DNA of 64,000 bases from Roseateles sp. XES5 (GCF_020535545.1 NZ_CP084754.1:1-64000), one strand, 5' to 3'. Positions 41,978-51,452 are shown, counted from the stretch's first letter. The notes: a model not told the origin generated them from the letters alone. Program-made: numbers and translations.

Positions 41978-42571
41978 TCAGATCTCGGGCGCGCCCCGCC
42001 GACGGTGGGCGACAACCCGCGCCGGATTGCCGGCATAAACCGTCCAGGGCTCCAGCGCCCGAACCGCGACGCCGCGCGCCCCCAGCACCGCGCCCTCCCC
42101 CGCTTCGGTTCCCGGCCCGACAAAGGCTTCGGCGGCAATCCAGACCCTGCGACGCAGCACGATCGGCCGCGCCATCAGCGGAAAAGCTGTCTCATGGATA
42201 TCATGCGTGCCGGTGCACAGATGCGCGCGCTGTGACACGATGGCCAGCGCCTCGAGCGTCACCGGGGCGACATTGTAACAGATCACGCCCGGCCCCATCG
42301 AGGCGTTGCGTCCCATCGCAAGATTGCCCGGCCACCAGATGACCGTGCTGCCGTGCACGATGGCGGTCGGATCGAGTTTTGCGCCGAACAGGCGCAAGAG
42401 GAGGTTCCGCCAGGGGTGGAAGGGCGAAGGCGTCCAGGCTGCAAGGCAGCGCCAGGCGACGAGCCAAGCCAGCCGCATCAGCCGGAACCGCAGTGCGAAT
42501 GTCGGACCACCAAGAAGCGGCGCCGCAAGGCCGGCAGAATCGAAACCGGGATCGTCATAACGGGACTTCAT
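41978..42571 (-). CDS. Left-handed beta-helix acetyltransferase (WcaF-like)
   Basis: 197 residues. Hexapeptide-repeat turns are visible in STVIWWPGNLAMGRNASMGP, GVICYNVAPVTLEALAIVSQ, LCTGTHDIHETAFPLMARPI and VWIAAEAFVGPGTEAGEGAV; ending YAGNPARVVAHRR, the standard LbH acyltransferase C-terminus. The His in CTGTHDI is the likely catalytic residue. Family members O-acetylate sugars using acetyl-CoA. Its ATG overlaps the stop of the candidate polymerase gene (ATGA). It is expected to acetylate the polysaccharide repeat unit, adding a second decoration besides pyruvate. Confidence 0.87.
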   Translation of the reverse strand: MKSRYDDPGFDSAGLAAPLLGGPTFALRFRLMRLAWLVAWRCLAAWTPSPFHPWRNLLLRLFGAKLDPTAIVHGSTVIWWPGNLAMGRNASMGPGVICYNVAPVTLEALAIVSQRAHLCTGTHDIHETAFPLMARPIVLRRRVWIAAEAFVGPGTEAGEGAVLGARGVAVRALEPWTVYAGNPARVVAHRRRGAPEI

Positions 42572-43848
42572 GAGTGCGCGATCCTCCCTTGCGCAAACGG
42601 ATCGACACGGGTGTCAAGACTGCGCCGCCCGGAAACGACCGCCAGCGCCAACGACGGCACCAGGAAGAGCACCATATGCACCCAGGCCATGACCACCCAG
42701 TCCGTCTGGTGCGACACGACGTGCATCGCCGGCACGACGGAAAGCATATAGACGAGCTGGCCGGCAGCCTGCCCCTCCTTGGCGCTGGCCCACAGGCGCG
42801 CCAAAAGATAGCCGACCAGGAAGAACTTCAGCGCGCCGAAATACCAGAAGGACTGGAACGCGTCGGCCATGCCGGTCTCCGTCGTCCCGGTCAGCGCATT
42901 GTAGTCGCGCGCCATAGCCGGCGTCTTCAGCATCAGGGACCGCTTGACCGTCTCGCCGACGAGCTGGGAAGGGACATAGTTGAACACCAGCCGGTTCCAG
43001 TGGAACTTGCCATAGTCGAATTCGAGCGTGTCAGCGGCATGGTCGATGCGCAGGATTGCATTGCGCACCTCCAATCCCCCCTCATTCAAGGTCGCCCGGA
43101 AATTCGCGGCGACGTCGATCTGACCGATGTCCTGCCAGATCGGGCCGGAATTCGCCCGCGTGATCGCCCGGTAGTCGCCCATGCTGTTCATCAGGAATGT
43201 GCCCAGCAGCACGCCGGCAAGCGCGAGCGTACGGGGCGCCAGCCATCCCCGATGGAACCAGAAGGCGACGGCGAAGATCGCCACGAGCTCGATGGCTTCC
43301 GCCCGTTTTCCCGTGACGACGATGCGGTCGAGATAAAAAACGAGATCGAAGGCGACGATGGCGAAGGCGAAAAGCGATGTTCGTCTCGCAAGGCACAACA
43401 CGCCAAGGGCAAGCCCATAGGTCATGAGCCGTGCGACGAACAGGTAGATCACCGGCACGCCGCTCATCTGGACGCCGACGACCATGTCGCCCGGCAGACG
43501 GCTCAGCTTGAAATAGAAATAGGCGCCGATGAGCGACAGCACCGCGGAGACGATCAGCAATCGTCGCTCGCCGAAGTTCCGGCGCAGGAAGGCGACCGGC
43601 TTGTGCGTCGAGGACCAGCCGAACCAAGTCGCCGCAAGGCAGAGGATCGTGAACGCGACCATCCGTTCATAGGCGCCGGGCGGCAGGAACGGGTCATCCA
43701 TCAGGCCGGGAAGCTGCGGCAAGAGAAAGCTGACGGCCATGACGCCGACGAGGAAGGGAAGCTGGTAGATCCGCCCCGGCGCAAGCATGCCCCACAGCAG
43801 CAGCAAGGCGACCGTCAGGCACAGGACGCAGGTCAACAACACGTTCAC
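42568..43848 (-). CDS. Candidate Wzy-type polysaccharide polymerase
   Basis: 426 residues from GTG 43848, which has GGAGG upstream. About 10-12 hydrophobic segments are visible, starting VLLTCVLCLTVALLLLWGML. Between segments lies a long periplasmic loop (about residues 230-330) with RAITRANSGPIWQDIG and LVFNYVPSQLVGETVKRSLM. This topology and locus position fit a Wzy/O-antigen-polymerase-like protein that joins repeat units in the periplasm; sequence conservation in this family is very low, so homology alone does not prove it. It is followed by the acetyltransferase and preceded by a GT2 gene. Confidence 0.7.
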   Translation of the reverse strand: MNVLLTCVLCLTVALLLLWGMLAPGRIYQLPFLVGVMAVSFLLPQLPGLMDDPFLPPGAYERMVAFTILCLAATWFGWSSTHKPVAFLRRNFGERRLLIVSAVLSLIGAYFYFKLSRLPGDMVVGVQMSGVPVIYLFVARLMTYGLALGVLCLARRTSLFAFAIVAFDLVFYLDRIVVTGKRAEAIELVAIFAVAFWFHRGWLAPRTLALAGVLLGTFLMNSMGDYRAITRANSGPIWQDIGQIDVAANFRATLNEGGLEVRNAILRIDHAADTLEFDYGKFHWNRLVFNYVPSQLVGETVKRSLMLKTPAMARDYNALTGTTETGMADAFQSFWYFGALKFFLVGYLLARLWASAKEGQAAGQLVYMLSVVPAMHVVSHQTDWVVMAWVHMVLFLVPSLALAVVSGRRSLDTRVDPFAQGRIAHS

Positions 43849-43970
43849 GGACAAGCCTCCTTGCCCTAGAAGGGCGGATCGCGAAGGGTCAACCGCCGGA
43901 AGGGGAAGCCTCGTATCCTCCCGCTCCCGACGGCGGTCGCAGGAAGGCAAGCGCTGCCCCCGACGAACGT

Positions 43971-44804
43971 TCAGACCGACAGGCCTACCTCCCGGCGCCG
44001 CAACTCTTCGGTCTTGATGACGATCATATATTCGTAGGCGGCAAGCAGCCGGCAGTAATGATACCCTTCCCGCCCATCGAGAAATCCGCCGCGCAGCACA
44101 TACATGTAGAGAAAACGCGCCGCCGGCCGGAACGGCAGGCGCATGGAAAGCTCCTTGAGGGCGCGCCGACGGACCTCCGGCACGCGGCTCGCGACGTCGC
44201 GCCACGGCACGCGCTTCTCGCGCAGGCTGATCACCGTTTCCCGCGCCTCCGAGGAGGAGTAGCGGTTGTGCTTCTCGTACCAAGCGTTCATGCCCTTGTT
44301 GAAGCTGTAGTGGATAAAATGCGCATTGAGGCGTCCTTCCGGCCCGTCGGCGAGGCAGCGCGAATGCGCGTCGCGCTCGTAGCGGACGCGATCGGGACGC
44401 ACCAGCCGCGTAATCCAGGTCGGGTAGAGGCTGCTGTGCTTGATCCAGCGTCCCATGAACATGTTCTTGTAGCGGATGCGGAAGGAGCTTTCCGGCCGCG
44501 TCGGGTCACGGGCGATCGCCAACATCTCGTCGCGCAGGTCGGGCGGCGTCACCTCGTCCGCATCGGGCGTGTAGACCCAGGGATATTTGTACTCGATCGC
44601 CTTCAGCCCATAGGTGCGCTGGTGCGATTCCGTATCGTGAACCCTTTGGTAGACCCGGGCGCCGGCAGCCCGCGCGATCTCCACCGTCCGGTCGGTCGAA
44701 TAGGAATCGAGCACCACGATATCGTCGCACCAATCCAGCGACGCGAGGCAGACGGGAAGGTTCTTCTCCTCGTTCAGCGTCATGATCAGTACGGAAATCG
44801 ACAT
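43971..44804 (-). CDS. Glycosyltransferase, GT2 family (WaaE/KdtX-like)
   Basis: 277 residues from ATG 44804 with AGGAGG upstream. ISVLIMTLNEEKNLPVCLAS, then DIVVLDSYSTDRTVEIARAA, and the metal motif YTPDADEVTPPDLRDEM (DADE, about residue 91) identify the WaaE-type subgroup of GT2, known to add glucose or similar residues to lipid-linked or core oligosaccharides. Two small hydrophobic stretches near the C-terminus suggest membrane association. It lies between the candidate polymerase and the initiating transferase on the same strand. Confidence 0.88.
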   Translation of the reverse strand: MSISVLIMTLNEEKNLPVCLASLDWCDDIVVLDSYSTDRTVEIARAAGARVYQRVHDTESHQRTYGLKAIEYKYPWVYTPDADEVTPPDLRDEMLAIARDPTRPESSFRIRYKNMFMGRWIKHSSLYPTWITRLVRPDRVRYERDAHSRCLADGPEGRLNAHFIHYSFNKGMNAWYEKHNRYSSSEARETVISLREKRVPWRDVASRVPEVRRRALKELSMRLPFRPAARFLYMYVLRGGFLDGREGYHYCRLLAAYEYMIVIKTEELRRREVGLSV

Positions 44805-44814
44805 CGCGGTCCTC

Positions 44815-45891
44815 CTACGTCTGCAGCTTGACGGCCGGGCGGGCAGCCCCATGGGTCCGCCGATGTGCGGAGGTTTCGACGGCAAGAACGAAGATGCTGT
44901 GGGCAGCCGCGACGAACAGCAGGCCAGCCGCCATCACCGCGCCTGACACGCCAGACAGCAGGCCGATATAGCCGATGCCGCCGCACAGGAAGGAGATGAG
45001 AACAATGAGATAGCTGGTGGTCCCCGGTGTGAGGCCGCAGTCGATCAGCAGGTGGTGCAGGTGCCGGCGATCCGCCGACATGGGACTGCGGTGATCGAGC
45101 AGGCGGCGCACCATGAGGCTCAACGTGTCGACCACCGGAAGGATCACCAGCCATAGCAGGGAGGGGAAAGCCAGCCCCTGCGCGCCGTTCGACAGGCGCA
45201 GGATCAGATAGGCGATGATCGCGCCTAGCGCCGTGCTGCCGGCATCGCCGAGATAGACGGAGGCGCGAGCGCGCCAAGGGCTGCGCAAGTTGAAGAGGAG
45301 GAAGCCGCCGACCGCCGAAAGCAAGGCCGCGACCGGAAAGACGAGTCCGTCCTGACCGGCATGGAGCGCAAGAAGAAGAATCCAGACAAGGGTGGCGGCG
45401 GCACTGCCGCCGGCCAGACCGTCGATGCCGTCCACCATGTTCCAGGCGTTGATCAACCCGACGACAAAAGCGATGGAGATGACAAGGAGGACCGCCTGAC
45501 CGCCGAAACCTGCCACCGGCAACATGTCCCCGAACGAAATCCGCCCAAGCCCCTCGGCGGCGATCAGCGCCATGGCAATCAGAGCCTGGGCGGCAAACCG
45601 GAAGCGCGCTGGCAGGGCGAACCGATCGTCGGCAACCCCGAGCGTGACGACGAGCAGTGTCGCCGACCAGAAGCCCGGCCCGACATCCATCGTGTTTGCG
45701 GTGAACAGGCTGATGCCGGAAAAGGCCAGGAAGATCGCGATTCCACCGCATAGCGGAACGGCGCCCTCGTGGATCTTCCGGTGATCCGGCAGATCGAGAA
45801 GATGGAGCGGCGCCGACAGCCAACGCAACAGGACGACGAAAAAGGCACTCAGCGCGAGAGACACCGAGCTTTCGAGCAGCAAGACGATCAT
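44815..45891 (-). CDS. Polyprenyl-phosphate sugar-1-phosphate transferase (WecA/MraY family)
   Basis: 358 residues from ATG 45891; an upstream ATG at 45927 would add 12 non-hydrophobic residues. About ten transmembrane segments. Conserved cytoplasmic motifs are all present: VADDRFALPARFR (Asp-Asp), NAWNMVDGIDGLAGG, VYLGDAGSTALG, and RRHLHHLLIDCG (H-x-H-H). Such enzymes start repeat-unit synthesis by transferring a HexNAc-1-phosphate from a UDP sugar to undecaprenyl phosphate at the inner membrane. It is the initiating step for the Wzx/Wzy locus, and it begins the minus-strand operon of transferase, GT2, polymerase and acetyltransferase. Confidence 0.92.
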   Translation of the reverse strand: MIVLLLESSVSLALSAFFVVLLRWLSAPLHLLDLPDHRKIHEGAVPLCGGIAIFLAFSGISLFTANTMDVGPGFWSATLLVVTLGVADDRFALPARFRFAAQALIAMALIAAEGLGRISFGDMLPVAGFGGQAVLLVISIAFVVGLINAWNMVDGIDGLAGGSAAATLVWILLLALHAGQDGLVFPVAALLSAVGGFLLFNLRSPWRARASVYLGDAGSTALGAIIAYLILRLSNGAQGLAFPSLLWLVILPVVDTLSLMVRRLLDHRSPMSADRRHLHHLLIDCGLTPGTTSYLIVLISFLCGGIGYIGLLSGVSGAVMAAGLLFVAAAHSIFVLAVETSAHRRTHGAARPAVKLQT

Positions 45892-46823
45892 CTGAAGCCC
45901 CTGCTGTCGCGCCGATGCCCCAGCCATCAGCGGTCAAGGCTGCATGGGCGACAATGCAAGCATAGCGTTTGAAGTCCGGCTCCGACCATCTGGGCAAAAG
46001 ACCGAAGCAGCGTGCGCGAAAGGAGGATTTCACCGGATGGTCACCGCCAACCTACCCCCTTTCCATCTCCCTCTTCTCCCTTTGGGGGAAGCCGCAAAAC
46101 CAGGTGGTCTTCCGCCTGGGAACAAGCAACCGTCCGGAAGACGAGAAGCAGGCGCATTTCCGCAAACCCGAGCTCGGCATGATCTGCGACCATTGCGTCA
46201 TAGGCGGCGGCATCGTGGGCCTGGCCACGATCATGCGGTTGCTCGAAATTGTTCGATTCTGCTCCCGCTGGTTACCGGGTTTCATGACAATGCAAACCTG
46301 GCGAACGGCAGACGTGCAACAAATCTCGTCATAAGCGATTGCTGCGGTCAAAGGCGCACGCCCCCCTGCACCGGTCGCGCCGATGCTGAATTCGCTATCA
46401 TGTCCCTAAAACGGCTTGGCTACCGCCAAGGCGGTAACACTTTATTTATGGAGACGAAAATTAGGATGGATGGTTCCGCCCTGTTGTAATGAGCCACCAT
46501 CACCGGATTTCCGATCTTGCATCATGGCGACCCAAAACTCTCACCTGACTGGAGGACATCTTTGGCGCGCAGAGAGCCATAAAACGGGGCGCCATCGGGC
46601 AAGCGGAGCGAATGTCTGGATATCGCCCTACGCCGAGGCCTCACACAGCGAACGCCTCGCCCACCTGCTGCGTCCCTACCATCACCGCCTCAGGTCGAAC
46701 GTATCCAGCGTCCTGAAGCCCTATCTACATTTTGTCCTCGGCATCGCCGCGATGATCGACGGCCGGTAGCTGCGCCGCGTGCTGATTGGGGAACTGCGGC
46801 TGCGTTGGCGGGCCGTGACCAAA
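45892..46823. other. Gene-poor boundary between polysaccharide and scpB modules
   Basis: Apart from the FAD-oxidoreductase relic near 46179, no gene can be supported. A short palindrome TACCGCC-AA-GGCGGTA lies at 46421-46436. A plus-strand frame around 46524-46769 lacks a ribosome binding site and motifs. The stretch looks like eroded accessory DNA. Confidence 0.45.
46179..46250 (+). pseudogene. N-terminal relic of an FAD oxidoreductase (LhgO-like)
   Basis: The 24 codons from ATG 46179 read MICDHCVIGGGIVGLATIMR then LLEI. This matches the beginning of D-amino-acid-oxidase-type FAD enzymes such as L-2-hydroxyglutarate oxidase (CIIGGGIVGLATAMALLE). After it the frame loses all similarity. Only the FAD-binding loop survives of a protein of about 400 residues. 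Confidence 0.5.
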
Positions 46824-47513
46824 TTACTCGTCGTTAACTTGGATCATCCCCGGCGACACACTTTGAAAGCTCTCGCGGCTGACGAGCCCGGCATCCTTCA
46901 GCGCCTCCATGTCGGGCAGATCGCGCAGCGTCTGCATGCCGAAGGCGGTGAGGAAGTGTTTCGTCGTGACATAGGTATAGGGCGCGCCCGGCGTCGGGCT
47001 GCGCGGGCCGGAGGCGAGGAAATTGGCGTTACGCAGGCTGGCGACCGTGTCGCGGCTGACCTCCTTGCCGAAAATCTTCGACAGGTCGCCGCGGGTGATC
47101 GGCTGGAAATAGGCGATCGCCATCAGCACCATGGCCTCGAAGTCGGACAGCGCCGGCGTCGCACTCCGCGTCGACGCCTGCGACGCCCGGATCGCGGAAG
47201 CGTAGGCCGAGCGGCTTCGGTGCTGCCATCCGCCGGCGACGAACACGATCTCATAGGGCCGGTCACGCAATTCCGCACGCAGGTCATCGATCAGGAGATC
47301 GATGCTGCAGTCCTTGCCGACGACACGCGCCAGCGTCTCGCGGCCGACCGGTTCGGCCGCGGCAAAGATCACCGCCTCGACGCGCAACATCCATTCGCGC
47401 CAGCGCAGCTCCGGCGGCAAATCCACCAGTTCCCGATCCAGGAGGACTTCGTCCTCCGATGTCGATCTGCGGCCTCGTCGCGTGCTGGCCGTCTCCGGTT
47501 CGCTCATCATCAC
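46824..47513 (-). CDS. scpB: ScpB-like segregation/condensation protein, plasmid-type
   Basis: 229 residues. Two winged-helix domains: [20 protein letters not shown] with LARVVG first, then [20 protein letters not shown] and [20 protein letters not shown]. This is the ScpB signature ('EA-(I/V)-LF-x-(A/S)-x-x-P-(V/I)' and 'AY-x-QPI-(T/S)-R'). Chromosomal ScpB works with ScpA and SMC in chromosome condensation; here no ScpA is next to it. Plasmid copies beside DUF1403 and a tyrosine recombinase are common in rhizobia. Its start overlaps the stop of the DUF1403 gene (4 nt). May aid plasmid segregation or regulate the module. Confidence 0.88.
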   Translation of the reverse strand: MMMSEPETASTRRGRRSTSEDEVLLDRELVDLPPELRWREWMLRVEAVIFAAAEPVGRETLARVVGKDCSIDLLIDDLRAELRDRPYEIVFVAGGWQHRSRSAYASAIRASQASTRSATPALSDFEAMVLMAIAYFQPITRGDLSKIFGKEVSRDTVASLRNANFLASGPRSPTPGAPYTYVTTKHFLTAFGMQTLRDLPDMEALKDAGLVSRESFQSVSPGMIQVNDE

Positions 47514-48475
47514 AACCCATAGATCCGGAACGAACTGCGGCCGGACAGTTCCCGCACGGCGCCAAAGCCTTCCAGCCGGTCAAACAGCCGGGTTGCCGCC
47601 CAACGCGACAGAGAGATGCCGGGCGCCGAGGCCGCCACGGCGTCCTCATTGTGCAGGGCGTGTATGACGGCGCCGGCGCCTTTCGTGCGAACCTTTGGCG
47701 TCGTGGCGCGCAGCGTCTCTGCGCGGCGCGCAATCTCGCCGGCGGTGCGCAGGGCCGCGCCTGTCGCCTCGGTGAGGGCAAGGCAGATGGCGCGGGCGAA
47801 GGCCGGTTCCCCCGGGCGCACGCGGCCCCTGCCCCCAAGTGTCTTGAAGGCCGGCCCGTAGCGCTCGGCCATCAGCAGCGGCACGGCAAAGTCCCATTTC
47901 AGCAGCGCAGCGATCAGCAGATCGGCCAGCGCCCAGGCGAGCGGTTCGGCATCCGGCCGCACCGCATGCAGGACCGTGACCAGGTCCGCCGCTGCAAGCG
48001 GCGCCGGGCGGCCCGATTGCAGCGCGTCGTCGGCGCGGGCGACAGCCTCGGCCAGCCGATCGTCCCAAGAAAGCCCCAACAGACCGGCAAGCTCAGCCAC
48101 CGCTTTCGAGGAGAAAGCGGGTTTTCGGACAGAAAGCCTTTTGAAGGCTAAAAATACTCGACCGGCAGGGCCGGGATCGCCGCCGGCGGCCGTCAACAGA
48201 ACGGCATCGCGCAGTGCCGCCTCATCCTCGCTGCGGCCCATCAGCCGGACCGCGACGGCGGCACATTTCAGGGCTTGACGCGCGCGCCAGCAGCCGGCCC
48301 AGGCGGGCGCAGGGCGGACAAGATCATCGAGTGATTTCAACGCGATGCCGGCAGCGAAGGCGGCGGCAAGATCGTCCGGCTCGCGGCCACGCGGCAGGGT
48401 CCAGCCGGGCAAGGCGGCAATCAACGCCGGAGGGGAAACGGGGGAGTCAACGGTCGAATCCATGACCGATAGCAT
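47510..48475 (-). CDS. DUF1403 family protein
   Basis: 321 residues, helical and alanine-rich. Starts at ATG 48475 or 48463; neither has a good ribosome binding site. The segment [20 protein letters not shown], then [36 protein letters not shown] and [14 protein letters not shown] is the DUF1403 signature as I know it from rhizobial plasmids. Function is unknown. It is translationally coupled to scpB downstream and divergent from the tyrosine recombinase, which shares its 113-nt promoter region with a strong palindrome. Conserved triads of this kind suggest a joint role in plasmid maintenance or rearrangement. Confidence 0.85.
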   Translation of the reverse strand: MLSVMDSTVDSPVSPPALIAALPGWTLPRGREPDDLAAAFAAGIALKSLDDLVRPAPAWAGCWRARQALKCAAVAVRLMGRSEDEAALRDAVLLTAAGGDPGPAGRVFLAFKRLSVRKPAFSSKAVAELAGLLGLSWDDRLAEAVARADDALQSGRPAPLAAADLVTVLHAVRPDAEPLAWALADLLIAALLKWDFAVPLLMAERYGPAFKTLGGRGRVRPGEPAFARAICLALTEATGAALRTAGEIARRAETLRATTPKVRTKGAGAVIHALHNEDAVAASAPGISLSRWAATRLFDRLEGFGAVRELSGRSSFRIYGL

Positions 48476-48539
48476 AGACCAAACGTGCGGATTGCGCCAA
48501 CATTATGCGTAATAACCGCACGGCTCGTCTTTCCTGTAT

Positions 48540-48570
48540 AATGAGCGATAATCTTGCATTATCGCTCATT
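48540..48570. repeat. 13-bp inverted repeat upstream of recombinase
   Basis: AATGAGCGATAAT at 48540-48552 and ATTATCGCTCATT at 48558-48570 form a perfect palindrome with a 5-nt centre (CTTGC). It is in the gap between DUF1403 and the recombinase, 18 nt before the recombinase ATG. A second half-like copy (CTCATTATTG) follows. Operator or recombinase/ScpB-module binding site is the likely role. Confidence 0.75.
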
Positions 48571-48588
48571 CTGTCTCATTATTGAAAA

Positions 48589-49716
48589 ATGCGCCCTCTC
48601 GTCGAGCAGAATGCCGAAAACCGTACCGAAGCACCGTCTGCTCGCTCTCTCAGCACAGCGGATTCAGGCGATGAGTCTGAGGATACGGTGCTTGTATCGG
48701 CTCCCCCTCCCCTGCCGGACCACCTTCTGGGGCTAGCGGAGCAGGCGCGGAACTATGTCGCGGCGGCCAGCTCCGCCAACACGCGCAAGGCCTATGCCTC
48801 GGACTGGAAACACTTTTCCGCCTGGTGCCGGCGGCAGGGGCTTTCCGTGCTTCCGCCCGATCCCCAGGTGGTCGGCCTCTACATCACCGCCTGCGCTTCA
48901 GGCAGCAGCGCCGGCGCGCCGGCGCACGGGGACAAGACGATGGGTGTCGCCACCATAGAGCGACGACTGTCGTCGCTGTGCTGGAACTATGCCCAGCGCG
49001 GTGGGGAAAGGCTCGATCGCAAGGACCGGCATATCGCAACCGTCATGGCCGGCATTCGAAACCGGCACGCCGCCCCGCCGCGGCAGAAGGAGGCGATCCT
49101 GCCGGAAGATCTGATCGCCATGCTGGAGACGCTCGACCGCGGCTCGCTGCGCGGGCTGCGCGATCGGGCCATGCTGCTGCTCGGCTTCGCCGGCGGCCTG
49201 CGCCGCTCGGAGATCACCGGGCTCGACCTAGGCCGCAACCAGAGCGAAGACGGGCGCGGCTGGATCGAGATCACCGACAAGGGCGTGCTGGTGACGCTTC
49301 GCGGCAAGACAGGCTGGCGCGAGGTCGAGATCGGCCGCGGATCCTCTGACGCCACCTGCCCCCTCGTCGCACTGGAAACCTGGATCAGGTTCGCCCGGCT
49401 CGCCAAAGGCCCCCTCTTCCGCCGCGTGACCGGCAGGGGCAAGGATGTCGGACCGGACCGGTTGAACGACCAGGAGGTGGCACGCCTCGTCAAGAAGGCG
49501 GTGCTGGCGGCCGGGGTGCGCAGCGACCTGCCGGAGACCGAGCGCGGGCAGCTTTTTGCCGGCCATTCGCTGCGCGCCGGCCTTGCCTCCTCGGCCGAAG
49601 TGGACGAGCGCCATGTGCAAAAGCAGCTTGGCCATGCCTCGGCCGAAATGACCCGCCGCTACCAGCGCCGGCGCGACCGCTTCCGCATCAACCTCACCAA
49701 GGCAGCCGGGCTGTAA
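48589..49716 (+). CDS. Tyrosine recombinase/integrase
   Basis: 375 residues. An N-terminal SAM-like core-binding domain (AASSANTRKAYASDWKHFSA) is followed by the catalytic domain with LLLGFAGGLRRSEITGLDLG (catalytic Arg), the His/Arg box GHSLRAGLASSAE and LGHASAEMTRRYQRRRD (final His and nucleophile Tyr). All catalytic residues are present. Rhizobial plasmids often carry this type next to scpB and DUF1403, where it may resolve multimers or mobilise segments. It is probably autoregulated by the palindrome just upstream. The first 40 residues are polar and may be poorly conserved; ATG 48589 gives the whole domain. Confidence 0.9.
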   Translation: MRPLVEQNAENRTEAPSARSLSTADSGDESEDTVLVSAPPPLPDHLLGLAEQARNYVAAASSANTRKAYASDWKHFSAWCRRQGLSVLPPDPQVVGLYITACASGSSAGAPAHGDKTMGVATIERRLSSLCWNYAQRGGERLDRKDRHIATVMAGIRNRHAAPPRQKEAILPEDLIAMLETLDRGSLRGLRDRAMLLLGFAGGLRRSEITGLDLGRNQSEDGRGWIEITDKGVLVTLRGKTGWREVEIGRGSSDATCPLVALETWIRFARLAKGPLFRRVTGRGKDVGPDRLNDQEVARLVKKAVLAAGVRSDLPETERGQLFAGHSLRAGLASSAEVDERHVQKQLGHASAEMTRRYQRRRDRFRINLTKAAGL

Positions 49717-49825
49717 AAGTCCTTTCCATCGGAGGCTCCGAGGTGGACATCCATTGGGATTGGAACTCCCACCACAAAAGGAGGTAGAGTCCCGTCGCCT
49801 TTCGCATCGGTGGCACGAGGGAGCG

Positions 49826-50767
49826 ATGTTGCACGCGCGACGGAGATCGGACAGGGGAAGACTTGCCTTGCTGGTTGCCGGCGGGCTGTTCTTCGGAACA
49901 TCGCCGGATACCGCGATCGCCCAGATCGAATGGCGAGCGCCGCCTTGTACCTACTCAATGACCACCAGCACGGGCACGCTCTGCGTTCGCGAGGCCAGCT
50001 TCAATCGCGACATATGCGGTGCGCTTGCCCGTTTCGCCGGCGAGAATGATCTCCCCCCAGATTTCTTCGCGCGGCTGATCTGGGCGGAAAGCCGGTTCCG
50101 TCCTGATGCCATCAGCCCGAAGGGCGCGGAAGGAATAGCGCAATTCATTCCGTCCACCGCAAGACTGCGCGGCCTGTCAAACAGTTTCGACGCTCTGGAG
50201 GCATTGAAGGAATCGGCCGAGTATCTCGATGACCTGCGGAATCGCTTTGGCAATATCGGCCTGGCGGCCGCCGCCTACAATGCCGGAGAAGGCGGATTGC
50301 GGACGTTCCTGAAAACCGGAAGCCTGCCGCAGGAGACCCGCAACTACGTCCTCGATATCACGGCTCACGCGGCCGAGGACTGGCGCGACGACCCGCCCGT
50401 CGCGGTCGATCTGCGCCTCGACGGGCAGAAGTCCTTCGAAGACGCCTGCATCGCACTCGCCGACACACGACGCCTCAAGGGGCTGGAATTTGAAGTGGAA
50501 GGCGCCTGGGCGCCGTGGGGTGCGCAACTGGCCGGACATTTCCAGAAATCGGTGGCGGTCAGGCTGTTCCTGTCGACCGTACGGTCGCTGCCCGCACCGC
50601 TGAACAAGGAAAAACCCCTGATCCAAAAGGAACGCAACCCCGCCTTCGGGACGAGACTGCGATATACCGCCCGAATTGGCCGCCAGACGCGGCAGGAGGC
50701 CGAAGCCGTGTGCCGTGAAGTCCGCAGTCGCGGAGGCGCCTGCGTCGTGTTCAGGAACCGACCGTGA
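49826..50767 (+). CDS. Lytic transglycosylase with SLT domain
   Basis: 313 residues from ATG 49826, chosen because it gives a signal peptide (RLALLVAGGLFFGTSPDTAI, cleavage near AIAQ). The SLT domain spans about residues 65-175: FFARLIWAESRFRPDAISPK (catalytic Glu), GAEGIAQFIPSTA, then AAAAYNAGEGGLRTFL. The C-terminal part, TARIGRQTRQEAEAVCREVR, followed by GGACVVFRN, resembles a SPOR-like peptidoglycan-binding region. It probably cleaves peptidoglycan in the periplasm; some plasmid-borne members assist conjugation or secretion, but no transfer genes are here. Gap to the next gene (50768-51029) shows nothing. Confidence 0.85.
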   Translation: MLHARRRSDRGRLALLVAGGLFFGTSPDTAIAQIEWRAPPCTYSMTTSTGTLCVREASFNRDICGALARFAGENDLPPDFFARLIWAESRFRPDAISPKGAEGIAQFIPSTARLRGLSNSFDALEALKESAEYLDDLRNRFGNIGLAAAAYNAGEGGLRTFLKTGSLPQETRNYVLDITAHAAEDWRDDPPVAVDLRLDGQKSFEDACIALADTRRLKGLEFEVEGAWAPWGAQLAGHFQKSVAVRLFLSTVRSLPAPLNKEKPLIQKERNPAFGTRLRYTARIGRQTRQEAEAVCREVRSRGGACVVFRNRP

Positions 50768-51029
50768 CGAGCGTCTCGCGACGTTGCGCGTCGCTGCGCC
50801 GGATAAGCAGGCTCCGTGCTTCGAACGACTGCCCTCCCCTGTCAAGAATGAGGCGCCGGCGACTGGATGCAGCGACGTTACCGAGCGGCCGGGCCTTGAG
50901 CCCTGCCGTTTCATGAAACTGCCATTTTGCGGCGCCGACAAAGGCAGGTAACGATGACGTCCCCAATCCGGGATATCTGGCGGCGAGAATTCCGACCCAC
51001 CCGCACAGACGCGATACAAAGAGGCTTCC

Positions 51030-51452
51030 ATGAATCAGGACGGAAAACCGCACAATGCAGCCTGCCATTGTGGAACGGTGAGGTTCCGGGTTCGGCTGGC
51101 GGATGACTTCAAGTCGATCCGCCGCTGTACCTGCTCCTATTGCCGGATGCGCGGCGCTGTTGCCGTGTCCGCGCCACTCGAGGACATCGAGTTCGTCGAG
51201 GGCGTGGAGAACCTCACGCTCTATCAATTCAATACGGGCACGGCGAAGCACTACTTCTGCAAGACCTGCGGGATCTATACGCACCATCAACGCCGCTCGA
51301 ATCCGAGCCAGTTCGGCATCAACGTCGCCTGCATCGAGGGCGTCAGTCCCTTCGATTTTGCCGAAATTGCCGTGATGGACGGGATTGCGCATCCCTCCGA
51401 TGGCTCCGCGCCACGGGTGGCGGGTATCCTGAAATTTCAAGCGACGGAGTAA
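51030..51452 (+). CDS. GFA family (glutathione-dependent formaldehyde-activating-like) protein
   Basis: 140 residues. The zinc-binding cysteines CHCGTVRF, RCTCSYCRMRGA and HYFCKTCGIYTHHQRR match the Gfa/CENP-V family fold. Ends LKFQATE. Members bind zinc and are linked to glutathione adducts, often without proven activity. Monocistronic. The 240-nt gap to the next gene contains a rhizobial-type intergenic repeat. Confidence 0.88.
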   Translation: MNQDGKPHNAACHCGTVRFRVRLADDFKSIRRCTCSYCRMRGAVAVSAPLEDIEFVEGVENLTLYQFNTGTAKHYFCKTCGIYTHHQRRSNPSQFGINVACIEGVSPFDFAEIAVMDGIAHPSDGSAPRVAGILKFQATE

